Origin: an uncultured Saprospiraceae bacterium
GTDB taxonomy: Bacteria > Bacteroidota > Bacteroidia > Chitinophagales > Saprospiraceae
Length of the DNA: 64,000 nucleotides
Reading direction: 5' to 3'
Assembly (NCBI GenBank): GCA_937959275.1
Contig: CALGLU010000022.1
Coordinates: 194,589-258,588 of the forward strand
The notes beneath the pieces were generated by a model. The model did no database searches, had not been told where the DNA came from, and saw only the letters and a list, made by a program, of their open reading frames with translations. This document shows positions 27,478 through 35,726 of the stretch, piece by piece. Positions within the stretch are counted from its first letter, which is position 1; the number at the start of each line of letters is the position of its first letter. Position numbers and translations under genes: made by a program.

Positions 27478-28017
27478 ATGATGCGAGTATACAGAACTTT
27501 TTTTATCCTCTCCCTTCTGGGTCTTTTTTCTTCTTTTTCTACTGACAATCCGACCTCTTTATCAGAGGCATATATAGCCCAATATAAAGATTTAGCGATT
27601 ATTGAGATGCACCGCAGTGGTATTCCGGCTAGCATCACCTTAGCTCAGGCGCTAGTCGAATCTCGATATGGTACCAGCGGTTTGGCTGTCGAAGCCAACA
27701 ACCATTTTGGCATTAAATGTAAATCGTATTGGACAGGATTTACTTATTACCACAAGGATGATGATTATGATAAGAATGGCAAACTGATGAAATCTTGTTT
27801 TAGAGCCTATGATTCTGCACTCGACTCATATATTGATCACTCTAACTTCTTGTTGATTACACCTTGGTACCAGGACTTATTCAGCTATTCTAAAATGGAT
27901 TATGTCAATTGGGCCAAAGGACTTAAAAAATCGGGTTATGCTACCAACCCTAAATATGCTGACATCCTCATTAAGAAAATTGAGGACTTTCAGTTGTATC
28001 AATATGATTCTTATTAA
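27478..28017 (+). CDS. Exported peptidoglycan N-acetylglucosaminidase (GH73-like)
   Basis: A 179-residue protein with a signal peptide (FFILSLLGLFSSFS). A FlgJ-type glucosaminidase domain follows: GIPASITLAQALVESRYGTS with the probable catalytic Glu at residue 61, NHFGIKCKSYW, then CFRAYDSALDSYIDHSNFL and WAKGLKKSGYATNPKYAD. It cleaves N-acetylglucosaminyl bonds in peptidoglycan. It lacks the LysM repeats that many relatives carry. Context (next to murA) suits cell-wall turnover, though a cotranscribed unit is not obvious because a 280-bp gap with palindromes follows. Confidence 0.9.
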   Translation: MMRVYRTFFILSLLGLFSSFSTDNPTSLSEAYIAQYKDLAIIEMHRSGIPASITLAQALVESRYGTSGLAVEANNHFGIKCKSYWTGFTYYHKDDDYDKNGKLMKSCFRAYDSALDSYIDHSNFLLITPWYQDLFSYSKMDYVNWAKGLKKSGYATNPKYADILIKKIEDFQLYQYDSY

Positions 28018-28076
28018 GGATTGCTCATTCCAATAATAATAGTACGTAACAATGCATACTTTGTCCCAACAGTACA

Positions 28077-28128
28077 GACGATGCATCGCTCGTCCAAACC
28101 CCCAAGTAAGGACGTAGCTTCTACGTCC
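28077..28128. repeat. Pair of palindromic REP-like elements
   Basis: Two inverted repeats sit 15 bp apart in the 280-bp gap between the glucosaminidase gene and murA. The first has arms GACGA and TCGTC around the 10-bp palindrome CGATGCATCG (28077-28094). The second has 8-bp arms GGACGTAG and CTACGTCC separated by CTT (28110-28128). The outer sequence GGACG...CGTCC is shared with the palindrome at 17911-17930, so they are likely one dispersed family. Confidence 0.55.
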
Positions 28129-28297
28129 CATACGAATACTAGCTCACCCACTCCGTTTAATCATTGATTGGCTATTCTGCGGAATAGCTGACCTACTTTT
28201 GAATCGTATTCAGAAATACACATACAATTATATAACCAAAAATTGTAATATGTTATCTGATCATTTTACCTTGCATCACCATAATAAAACGGAGTCA

Positions 28298-29611
28298 ATG
28301 TCAAACGCATTCAAAGTAGTCGGAGGGAATCAGTTAAACGGAGATATCATCCCACAAGGGGCAAAAAATGAAGCCTTGCAGGTTTTATGTGCAGTCTTGT
28401 TAACATCTGAAGAAGTTACCATTAGTAATTTGCCTGATATTTTGGACGTTCAGCGGCTCATTATGCTTGTTAAAGGCCTTGGAGTAGAGGTGACCGAAGT
28501 TGATCGGCATAAGTACATCTTTAAGGCAGCAGACGTTGATTTGGACTATTTTGCCTCTGATGAGTATCAATCGAATGCAAAAAAAATTAGAGGTTCGGTG
28601 ATGTTGATGGGTCCATTATTGGCGAGGTATAAAAAAGCATTTTTACCAAAACCAGGAGGAGACAAGATCGGCCGACGAAACTTAGACACACACTTTCATG
28701 GCTTCACCCAACTTGGAGCAGAATTTATCTATGATGAAGCTGAGGATAAATATTTGCTTGAGGGGTCCAAATTAAAAGGGCAATACATCCTGATGGATGA
28801 AATTTCTGTAACCGGCACGGCGAATCTGGTGATGGCTGCAGTCCTTGCCGAAGGAGAAACTGAAATTTATAATGCTGCCTGTGAGCCTTATCTTCAGCAA
28901 TTGTGTAAGATGTTGAATTCGATGGGCGCACAAATTACGGGCATTGGATCTAATCGATTAATGATACAAGGTGTGACTCAGTTGGGTGGCACCACTCATC
29001 GTGTTGCTCCAGATATGATCGAGATTGGAAGTTTTATCGGGCTTGCAGCCATGACACAATCTAGAATCAATATCAAAGGAGCCTATGAAGCAGACCTCGG
29101 TGTCATTCCAAGAACATTTGAGAAGATTGGGATTAAACTGGAGCGTGATGGTGATGATTTGATTATCCCTGCCCAGGAGAATTACGATATTAGCTCCTTT
29201 ATTGATGGTTCTATTTTAACCATTTATGATGCGCCATGGCCAGGCTTTACACCTGACTTGATGAGTATCTTATTGGTCATGGCAACACAGGCAAATGGCA
29301 GTGTTTTAATTCATCAAAAAATGTTTGAAAGTCGTTTGTTTTTTGTGGATAAAGTGATCGAGATGGGAGCTAAGATAATCTTGTGTGACCCTCATAGAGC
29401 GACTGTTATCGGCATGAATCGTGAATCTCAATTGCGCGGTATCACGATGACATCACCGGATATTCGTGCAGGAGTCGCCTTATTGATTGCAGCCTTATCC
29501 GCCAAAGGAACAAGCACGATCTTAAATATCCAACAAATAGATCGTGGCTACCAAAGTATTGATACACGACTAAACGCAATAGGTGCTGATATTGAGCGAA
29601 TCGAAGTCTAA
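28298..29611 (+). CDS. murA: UDP-N-acetylglucosamine 1-carboxyvinyltransferase (MurA), Asp active-site variant
   Basis: Catalyses the first committed step of peptidoglycan synthesis, transferring enolpyruvate from PEP to UDP-GlcNAc. The ATG at 28298 gives a normal-length 437-residue protein, with GGAG shortly upstream; an upstream start at 28199 would add an unconserved leader. Substrate residues are visible in PQGAKNEAL near residue 20. In the mobile active-site loop, the usual Cys (E. coli Cys115, PGGC) is replaced by Asp: PKPGGDKIGRR with Asp122. The C-terminal PDIRAG and IDRGYQSID motifs are intact. The Asp form is known to remain active and resist fosfomycin. Confidence 0.96.
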   Translation: MSNAFKVVGGNQLNGDIIPQGAKNEALQVLCAVLLTSEEVTISNLPDILDVQRLIMLVKGLGVEVTEVDRHKYIFKAADVDLDYFASDEYQSNAKKIRGSVMLMGPLLARYKKAFLPKPGGDKIGRRNLDTHFHGFTQLGAEFIYDEAEDKYLLEGSKLKGQYILMDEISVTGTANLVMAAVLAEGETEIYNAACEPYLQQLCKMLNSMGAQITGIGSNRLMIQGVTQLGGTTHRVAPDMIEIGSFIGLAAMTQSRINIKGAYEADLGVIPRTFEKIGIKLERDGDDLIIPAQENYDISSFIDGSILTIYDAPWPGFTPDLMSILLVMATQANGSVLIHQKMFESRLFFVDKVIEMGAKIILCDPHRATVIGMNRESQLRGITMTSPDIRAGVALLIAALSAKGTSTILNIQQIDRGYQSIDTRLNAIGADIERIEV

Positions 29612-29618
29612 AGGCGTT

Positions 29619-30587
29619 TTAGGATTTTCTTTCTACAACAAAGTCCACCAGTTCAATTAATGCTGTTTTCACATCAGAATCGGCAACCTTGTCTAACAAG
29701 CCAATAGCCTCTTGTTTATATTGCTGCATGATCTGACTCGCATACTCAATGCCACCATGCTCGTGGACATACTTGATCAATTCAGCGACCTTTTTAGGGT
29801 CATTATTGTGTTTTTTAACCACTTTGAGAATCCAGCGTCGATCAGCATGACTCGCTTTAGCCAAGACATGAATTAAAGGCAGCGTCATTTTTTTGTCTCT
29901 GATATCAATGCCCTTAGGCTTACCCACATCAGCGCTCCCGTAGTCGAAAATGTCATCCTTTATTTGATAGGCCACCCCAACCTTCTCTCCAAAATCCCAC
30001 ATGGTCTTCAATACATCTTCATCACGAGTTGTAGAATAGGCACCTGTACTACAAGCTGCCGCAATGAGGGAGGCAGTCTTACCTTTGATGATTTCGTAGT
30101 ATACCTCTTCATTGATGTTCAGCTTTCGTGCTTTTTCAATCTGCAGTAATTCGCCTTCACTTATTTTCTTGACAGCCCGAGAAAAGATTTGTAGGATTTT
30201 ATATTCTTCTTTATCAAGAGCTAGCAGCATCCCTTTTGAAAATAAATAGTCACCCACTAACACAGCGATTTTATTTTTCCAAAGTGCATTGATCGAGAAG
30301 AAGCCGCGGCGCTGGTGAGAATCATCAACAACATCGTCATGGACAAGCGAGGCTGTGTGTAACAGCTCTATAAGCGATGCGGCGATATGAGTTGCCTCAT
30401 TGACGGGCTGATATAATTTGGCTGATAAGTAGACAAATAGGGGTCTGATTTGTTTGCCTTTGCGCTGGACGATGTAATACATGATCTTATCAAGTAACGG
30501 AACCGGAGAAGACATCGACTCTTTAAACAAGATTTCGAAATCTTGTAATTCAGATTTGATAGGTTCCTTAATAGCCTTTATTGACAA
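29619..30587 (-). CDS. Polyprenyl (octaprenyl-type) diphosphate synthase
   Basis: A 322-residue trans-prenyltransferase that extends FPP with IPP to make the side chain of a respiratory quinone or similar long polyprenol. Both aspartate-rich motifs are present: LVHDDVVDDSHQRRG near residues 81-95 and YQIKDDIFDYG near residue 220. The KGKQIRP motif near residues 44-49 matches the IPP-binding site. The start is a TTG at 30587, since no ATG occurs before residue 25. It is convergent with murA, with 7 bp between the stops. Confidence 0.93.
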   Translation of the reverse strand: MSIKAIKEPIKSELQDFEILFKESMSSPVPLLDKIMYYIVQRKGKQIRPLFVYLSAKLYQPVNEATHIAASLIELLHTASLVHDDVVDDSHQRRGFFSINALWKNKIAVLVGDYLFSKGMLLALDKEEYKILQIFSRAVKKISEGELLQIEKARKLNINEEVYYEIIKGKTASLIAAACSTGAYSTTRDEDVLKTMWDFGEKVGVAYQIKDDIFDYGSADVGKPKGIDIRDKKMTLPLIHVLAKASHADRRWILKVVKKHNNDPKKVAELIKYVHEHGGIEYASQIMQQYKQEAIGLLDKVADSDVKTALIELVDFVVERKS

Positions 30588-30835
30588 GATCTGCGATTTA
30601 TAAAGTAAATGTACTAATAAACATTACCCTAGATTAATAGTTTCGGGATTAGTACACATCGCTAGACAGCAGACTGACAAATGTGATAAAGAATTTGATA
30701 TAAATTTCGATTTCATCTCTTGTAATGTAACTTTACATAAAGTGATTAGAAAATGTATGATTCCATCGGTGTTTATGTCCCGATATTAGGTACAAAGCTA
30801 ATTTTGGAGATATACTCCATCAATAAAACAATAGC

Positions 30836-31816
30836 GTGCTAGCTCTATTTCGTCAAAATTTATTCATCAATTCAGTTTTATTACTGCCCTATACGATCAT
30901 CGTCAGGATACACTCTTTAATTTATCCCAAAGTCTATGTGAGTTCAGAGCTCGATGGATGGTTTAATTGCAGTGCGTTTTCATGGATGGCAGATATGCCG
31001 AGGACTCAAGCCGTATTAGCTATTCTCATCATTTTTATTCAAGCGGTTAGTCTTAACTATATTCTGAATAGACATCGATTGGCCTTGCGGCCTAATCTAT
31101 TTCCCGGTGTTTTTTATATTCTATTTGTAAGTATTGCTCGAGAGTATTTAGCGCTGAACCCCATTTTACTGGGGAATGTCTTCATCATAATTATGTTAGT
31201 CAACTTATACAAAACGTATAGAATTGCACAGTGCAGTGGAGCCATTTTTAATATCGGATTTTTTATTGCTATGGCTAGTTCATTTTACTTTCCCTATATA
31301 GCCTACTTGATACCTTGTTTTATTGGCTTGATGATGCTAAGATCATTTAGATTAAAAGAGCGATTTCAGTATATTATTGGTGCATTTACCTTCTCGTATT
31401 TGTTGTTTGCCCTCTTCTTTTATTTTGGTTTGACACCAGATTATTACGTAGACTATATGAAGTCTAATCTTAGCTTGCCGCAAATCACATCTAGCGGTTT
31501 ACAGATCTATCTCCCTCTTACTTTATTTGCAATTGCTATTGTAAGTGTAATATTCAACTATTACCCATTAAGAAAGAAAAAGAGTATCCAATCTCAGAAA
31601 AAAATTGATATCCTCTATTGGTTGTTGATTATTAGTCCTTTAATGATCGTGTTTTGGAATCGATTAGATGTGTATAGTCTATTAGTTTTAGCGATTCCCC
31701 TTTCTATTCTCACAGGCATCTTGATTTATAGAATTAAAAATCAGTTGTTATCCGAAATGCTCCATTTGGCCATTCTAGTCGGAGTGATTTCATTTCATTT
31801 TGGCTTGTTTTTGTAA
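30836..31816 (+). CDS. DUF6427-like polytopic membrane protein
   Basis: A 326-residue protein with about nine or ten hydrophobic helices, beginning LFRQNLFINSVLLLPYTIIV and with an FNCSAFSW segment. The layout resembles the DUF6427 family found almost only in Bacteroidota, for which I know no biochemical function. The start is a GTG at 30836. It follows a 248-bp gap from the divergent prenyl synthase gene, in which I see nothing diagnostic. Possible links to isoprenoid or envelope processes are speculative. Confidence 0.75.
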   Translation: MLALFRQNLFINSVLLLPYTIIVRIHSLIYPKVYVSSELDGWFNCSAFSWMADMPRTQAVLAILIIFIQAVSLNYILNRHRLALRPNLFPGVFYILFVSIAREYLALNPILLGNVFIIIMLVNLYKTYRIAQCSGAIFNIGFFIAMASSFYFPYIAYLIPCFIGLMMLRSFRLKERFQYIIGAFTFSYLLFALFFYFGLTPDYYVDYMKSNLSLPQITSSGLQIYLPLTLFAIAIVSVIFNYYPLRKKKSIQSQKKIDILYWLLIISPLMIVFWNRLDVYSLLVLAIPLSILTGILIYRIKNQLLSEMLHLAILVGVISFHFGLFL

Positions 31817-32064
31817 ATCTGTTCTTTTTGGAAATACGAAATTATGATACAAACCACAGATTTAGCGCTTTTTAATTGTCATGAGCTGAATGGCAGAAAT
31901 ACTCATGAAAAGGTAGTGATCATGGGGTTTTAAAATTCAGCTAACCAAGAGATGAAATGATAATGAGTATAAGTACTAGTTAATGTTTTATTAATGAATA
32001 GGCCCAAATGGACTAAATGCGTTTACTTATAGAACTTTGGCCCTTTAGTTGAGTTAATCTAATT

Positions 32065-32514
32065 ATGATGAATAAATTGATATTGTTACTGAGTTTGGCT
32101 TTTGCGTTTCAAGTAGGTCTTGCGGCTCAGCAAATGGAACCTGTCAAATGGAGTTTTGATGCTGAAAAAGCAGCCGACGGGACACACACCTTGACTTTTA
32201 GTGCTGATATAGATAAAAACTGGGTTATCTATGGGATGAAAGAATTAGATGATGGTCCAATTCCAACTTCGATCAATTTTGAAGAGGGCTCTTTTGAGCT
32301 CGTTGGGGACATAGCCACAGATTCGGAATCTTCAATCACTGATGATCCATTATTTATGATAAAACTGGAAAAGTTTAAGACTGAGGCTTTATTTACTCAA
32401 GCTGTTAAAGTCTCAGGACCAACTACAGTTAGCGGATGGGTGACATTCATGACTTGTGATGGTGAGAGATGTTTGCCACCAAGAGATATTGACTTTTCTT
32501 TTGATTTGAAATAA
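32065..32514 (+). CDS. Exported stand-alone DsbD N-terminal (alpha-like) domain protein
   Basis: A 149-residue protein with a signal peptide (ending GLAAQQ). It consists of one DsbD_N-like domain: EPVKWSFDAEKAADG, FSADIDKNWVIYGM and the Cys pair TCDGERCLPP near the C-terminus. The next gene, 8 bp downstream, encodes DsbD with two more copies. In DsbD the alpha domain passes electrons from the membrane domain to periplasmic substrates through this type of Cys pair. A free copy could act as a soluble electron shuttle (inference). Confidence 0.88.
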   Translation: MMNKLILLLSLAFAFQVGLAAQQMEPVKWSFDAEKAADGTHTLTFSADIDKNWVIYGMKELDDGPIPTSINFEEGSFELVGDIATDSESSITDDPLFMIKLEKFKTEALFTQAVKVSGPTTVSGWVTFMTCDGERCLPPRDIDFSFDLK

Positions 32515-32522
32515 ACCACGTT

Positions 32523-35051
32523 ATGCTGAAAAGACTGACCCCTTCTATTTTAGCAATACTATTTTTGTATTGTGCCAACACCTTGACAGCCCAAATAGAA
32601 AACCCAGTTAGCTGGAGTTTTTCACAAGAGCAGATTTCTGATACAGAAGTCGATCTGGTTTTTAGTGCAGACATAGAAGAGGGCTGGACCGTCTATTCTC
32701 AATTTCTTGGTGAAGATGCTACACCCTGGCCAACGACACTCATCTATGAGACCCAAACAGGTGTTGAGCTCGTAGGAAAATCAGTCGAGTCTGGTAAACG
32801 AAAGGAAGGCATGGATCCAATCTTTCAGGAAAACGTCATTAAGTTTTTAGCGGGGAAGCCCTATGTGATTACACAAAGGATAAAGGTTGCAGGAGATTGG
32901 ACAGCAACAGGGTTTCTTGAGTTTATGACCTGTGATGATACAAAGTGCTTGCCTCCAACACCAGTTGATTTTAATTTTAATGGTTCAGCAGGGGCGGCTG
33001 TGTCAACTCAAAAAACGACAGGCACTCCAGCTGTAGCGACAAGTGCTCCTCCCGCGGTAGAAAAGAATAAAGGACAATCAAAAGATATTGATGAGCCAGT
33101 TAAATGGACCTACAAGTTAGAAAAGGCAAGTCAAGCAAATCATTTTGAAGTACAGCTAACTGCTGATATTGCAGACGATTGGCTGATCTACTCCTACTTT
33201 GTTGAAGATGGAGGGCCATTACCAACCTATGTAGATTTTGAAACAACTGAGGGTTTTGAGCAGGTAGGTGACCCTATAGAAAATGGTTATAAGAAAGAAG
33301 GTTTGGATAAAATATTTGACATGAATGTGATCAAGTTTTTATCTGGCAAGCCCTATACTCACAAGCAAACATTTAAGACAACTGGTGGCGCAACTAAAGG
33401 AAGCGTTTATTTAACCTATATGAGTTGTGATGATGAGAAGTGTATTCCGTTTGATGAGGAGATTGTACTTGACACGGAGAATTTAGGTGCGTATAAAGCT
33501 TCCGCAAATGTTGCCAATGCTAATCTAACAGCGATTAATGGTAATGAAATCGATCAGATCCGACCAACGATTATAGAGACATATAAAGAGCCAATTGGTG
33601 ATTGTGGGCAGGGAGATAATGAAGAAAGCGATAGCTTATTATCAGTATTTCTGATTGGTTTTATTGGAGGATTATTTGCGATATTATTGCCATGTATTTT
33701 TCCAATGATTCCGATTACTGTGAGTTATTTCATGAAAGATACCAAGAGAAAAGGTTGGGTGAATGGCCTGATCTATGGCTTGTCGATCATTGTTATTTTT
33801 GTTGGTATTGGCTTATTGATTACGGCATTATTAGGCCCTGAAGCGCTGAATCGCTTGTCGACGAATTGGATAGCCAATACATTTTTCTTTTTAGTGTTTG
33901 TCGCTTTTGCGTTTTCCTTCTTTGGCTATTATGAAATGACCCTACCGAGTTCGTGGTCTACGAAAAGTGATTCTGTTGCCGATAAAGGAGGACTGATAGG
34001 CACATTTTTTATGGCAGCGACTCTTGCAATTGTTTCCTTTTCTTGTACGGGACCGATTATTGGTTCAGCTTTAGTACAAGTCGCCTCAAGCGGCAGTTAT
34101 TGGGGCCCAGCAAGTGTGATGCTCGGTTTTTCAACGGCCTTGGCTTTACCATTTGGATTTTTTGCAGCATTTCCGACATGGTTGAATACTTTACCTCGCT
34201 CCGGATCTTGGATGACATCATTGAAGGTCATTTTGGGGTTTTTAGAACTAGCTCTTGCGCTCAAATTTTTATCTGTTGCGGATATGACAGAGCACTGGGG
34301 ATTCTTAAAATATGAATTGTTTTTGTTTTTATGGATTGTGATATTCCTAGCTATGGCAGCCTACTTAATGGGATGGATTCGATTTCCTCATGATAGTAAA
34401 TTGAAAAAACGAAGTTTGCCTAGACTTGGCTTTGCAGCCTTGGCAACATTGACTGCAGTTTACTTGATGTTGGGGTTTAGAGTTGATCCGATTACAAACA
34501 CTTACGATACTCCAGGTCTAACATCGGGCATAGCACCACCAGCGACCTATAACTTCTTTTTAGATACACCTGAGATAAGTCCAGAGCTAAAAGCAAAATA
34601 TCCTTCCATATCTAAGTGTGCTAATAACATCACTTGCTTCAAGGATTATTTTGAAGGACTCGCTTTTGCTAAGGAAACCAATCGGCCAGTTTTATTAGAT
34701 TATACTGGCTATGGTTGTGTGAATTGCCGTAAGACGGAAGAGCATATTTGGGTTGATGAAGGCGTACGTAATCTGTTAAATGATGAGTTTGTCCTAATCT
34801 CACTTTATGTCGATGACAGAGCAAAACTGGATGAAGAATTAGTGTCTAAGTCTCGGCAAGTCCGAATCCGAAATGTTGGTAATAAATGGTCTGACTTCCA
34901 AATTGTCAATTTTGAACAAAATTCTCAGCCTCTATATGTTTTGATGACACCAGATGAGCAGGTAATGGCAAGCCCTCGAGGGTATCGGGAAGGCATTCAG
35001 CAGTATACGGATTATTTGGAGTGTGGCTTGGATGTCTTTAGTAAGGAGTAA
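32523..35051 (+). CDS. dsbD: Thiol:disulfide interchange protein DsbD-like, with two N-terminal domains
   Basis: An 842-residue protein. After a signal peptide, two tandem DsbD_N-like domains occupy about residues 25-160 (ending TCDDTKCLPP) and 185-325 (ending SCDDEKCIPF). A membrane domain with eight or more helices follows (LPCIFPMIPITVSYFM and SFSCTGPIIGS carry the transmembrane Cys pair). A C-terminal thioredoxin-like domain has YTGYGCVNCRKTEEH, with Cys732 and Cys735 as redox pair. It transfers electrons from cytoplasmic thioredoxin to periplasmic proteins. E. coli DsbD has only one N-terminal domain. Confidence 0.93.
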   Translation: MLKRLTPSILAILFLYCANTLTAQIENPVSWSFSQEQISDTEVDLVFSADIEEGWTVYSQFLGEDATPWPTTLIYETQTGVELVGKSVESGKRKEGMDPIFQENVIKFLAGKPYVITQRIKVAGDWTATGFLEFMTCDDTKCLPPTPVDFNFNGSAGAAVSTQKTTGTPAVATSAPPAVEKNKGQSKDIDEPVKWTYKLEKASQANHFEVQLTADIADDWLIYSYFVEDGGPLPTYVDFETTEGFEQVGDPIENGYKKEGLDKIFDMNVIKFLSGKPYTHKQTFKTTGGATKGSVYLTYMSCDDEKCIPFDEEIVLDTENLGAYKASANVANANLTAINGNEIDQIRPTIIETYKEPIGDCGQGDNEESDSLLSVFLIGFIGGLFAILLPCIFPMIPITVSYFMKDTKRKGWVNGLIYGLSIIVIFVGIGLLITALLGPEALNRLSTNWIANTFFFLVFVAFAFSFFGYYEMTLPSSWSTKSDSVADKGGLIGTFFMAATLAIVSFSCTGPIIGSALVQVASSGSYWGPASVMLGFSTALALPFGFFAAFPTWLNTLPRSGSWMTSLKVILGFLELALALKFLSVADMTEHWGFLKYELFLFLWIVIFLAMAAYLMGWIRFPHDSKLKKRSLPRLGFAALATLTAVYLMLGFRVDPITNTYDTPGLTSGIAPPATYNFFLDTPEISPELKAKYPSISKCANNITCFKDYFEGLAFAKETNRPVLLDYTGYGCVNCRKTEEHIWVDEGVRNLLNDEFVLISLYVDDRAKLDEELVSKSRQVRIRNVGNKWSDFQIVNFEQNSQPLYVLMTPDEQVMASPRGYREGIQQYTDYLECGLDVFSKE

Positions 35052-35079
35052 GTATAACCGTAAAATAGGCACTTCTTTT

Positions 35080-35099
35080 GTTGTACAACAAGTTGTACT
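35080..35099. promoter_or_regulatory. YefM-YoeB type operator with two TGTACA-like cores
   Basis: TGTACA (35082-35087) and TGTACT (35094-35099) have centres exactly 12 bp apart, 30 bp upstream of the antitoxin ATG. The segment also forms the perfect palindrome TTGTTGTACAACAA. The same core and spacing are known for the E. coli yefM-yoeB operator, so this is probably where the antitoxin-toxin complex represses its own transcription. Confidence 0.7.
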
Positions 35100-35128
35100 T
35101 AATAAAAATTTACACGATATTTGAATCT

Positions 35129-35383
35129 ATGGAAATTACCAACTATTCCACATTTCGCAATAATCTAAAAGAATTTATAGATATGGTTATCTCTGATCAT
35201 ATCCCACTCTATATTAAAAGATCAAAAGGAGATGATGTTGTTTTGGTTTCAAAAGCTGATTTTGATGGAATGCAAGAAACAATACACTTATTAAAGCATC
35301 CCAAGAATGCAACTCGTTTATTAGATGGAATAAAGGAGTATGAGAAAGGTGGAGGTGAAGAAAGGACTCTACTAGAAGAATGA
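35129..35383 (+). CDS. yefM: Type II antitoxin, Phd/YefM family
   Basis: An 84-residue protein from the ATG at 35129; the longer reading would cross the operator. The N-terminal fold is MEITNYSTFRNNLKEFIDMV, then PLYIKRSKGDDVVLVSKADFDGMQETIHLL, a standard Phd/YefM DNA-binding domain. The acidic C-terminal tail (EKGGGEERTLLEE) is the usual toxin-neutralising segment. The stop overlaps the toxin ATG by 4 bp. It should neutralise YoeB and autorepress through the operator just upstream. Confidence 0.94.
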   Translation: MEITNYSTFRNNLKEFIDMVISDHIPLYIKRSKGDDVVLVSKADFDGMQETIHLLKHPKNATRLLDGIKEYEKGGGEERTLLEE

Positions 35384-35634
35384 AAATCGTTTTCATATCA
35401 CAAGGCTGGGAAGATTATTTATACTGGCAAACTCATGATAAAAAATTGTTGCGTAAGCTAAACGAATTGATAAAGGATTCATATAGAAATCCAAGATCTG
35501 GCCTTGGTAAACCAGAAGCATTAAAGGGAAACCTATCAGGATGGTGGTCCAGAAGAATTAACCTTGAACATCGATTGGTTTATAAATTTGAAGCAAATAC
35601 ACTGATCGTTTTGCAGTGCCGATTACATTATTGA
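35380..35634 (+). CDS. yoeB: Type II toxin, YoeB/Txe family ribosome-dependent mRNA interferase
   Basis: An 84-residue RelE-superfamily toxin that cleaves mRNA at the ribosomal A site. All four key residues match E. coli numbering exactly: Glu46 (GKPEAL), Arg65 (EHRLVYK), His83 and Tyr84 (the C-terminal CRLHY). The SGWWSRRIN motif is typical. The length equals that of the E. coli protein, and no frameshift or lost residue is visible, so the toxin should be active. It overlaps the antitoxin gene by 4 bp. Confidence 0.95.
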   Translation: MKIVFISQGWEDYLYWQTHDKKLLRKLNELIKDSYRNPRSGLGKPEALKGNLSGWWSRRINLEHRLVYKFEANTLIVLQCRLHY

Positions 35635-35726
35635 ATCTAACTCCTTAAATATTCCTTTTCCCCATATTTGTTAATTGTCTTGCATGATACACCTAAGCAC
35701 CACATCTGTGCTGTATCTTTAAGCCT

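Noticed and set aside
28199-28297. N-terminal extension of MurA.
   Set aside because: The conserved enzyme begins at 28298 with a GGAG upstream; the extension has no counterpart in the family.
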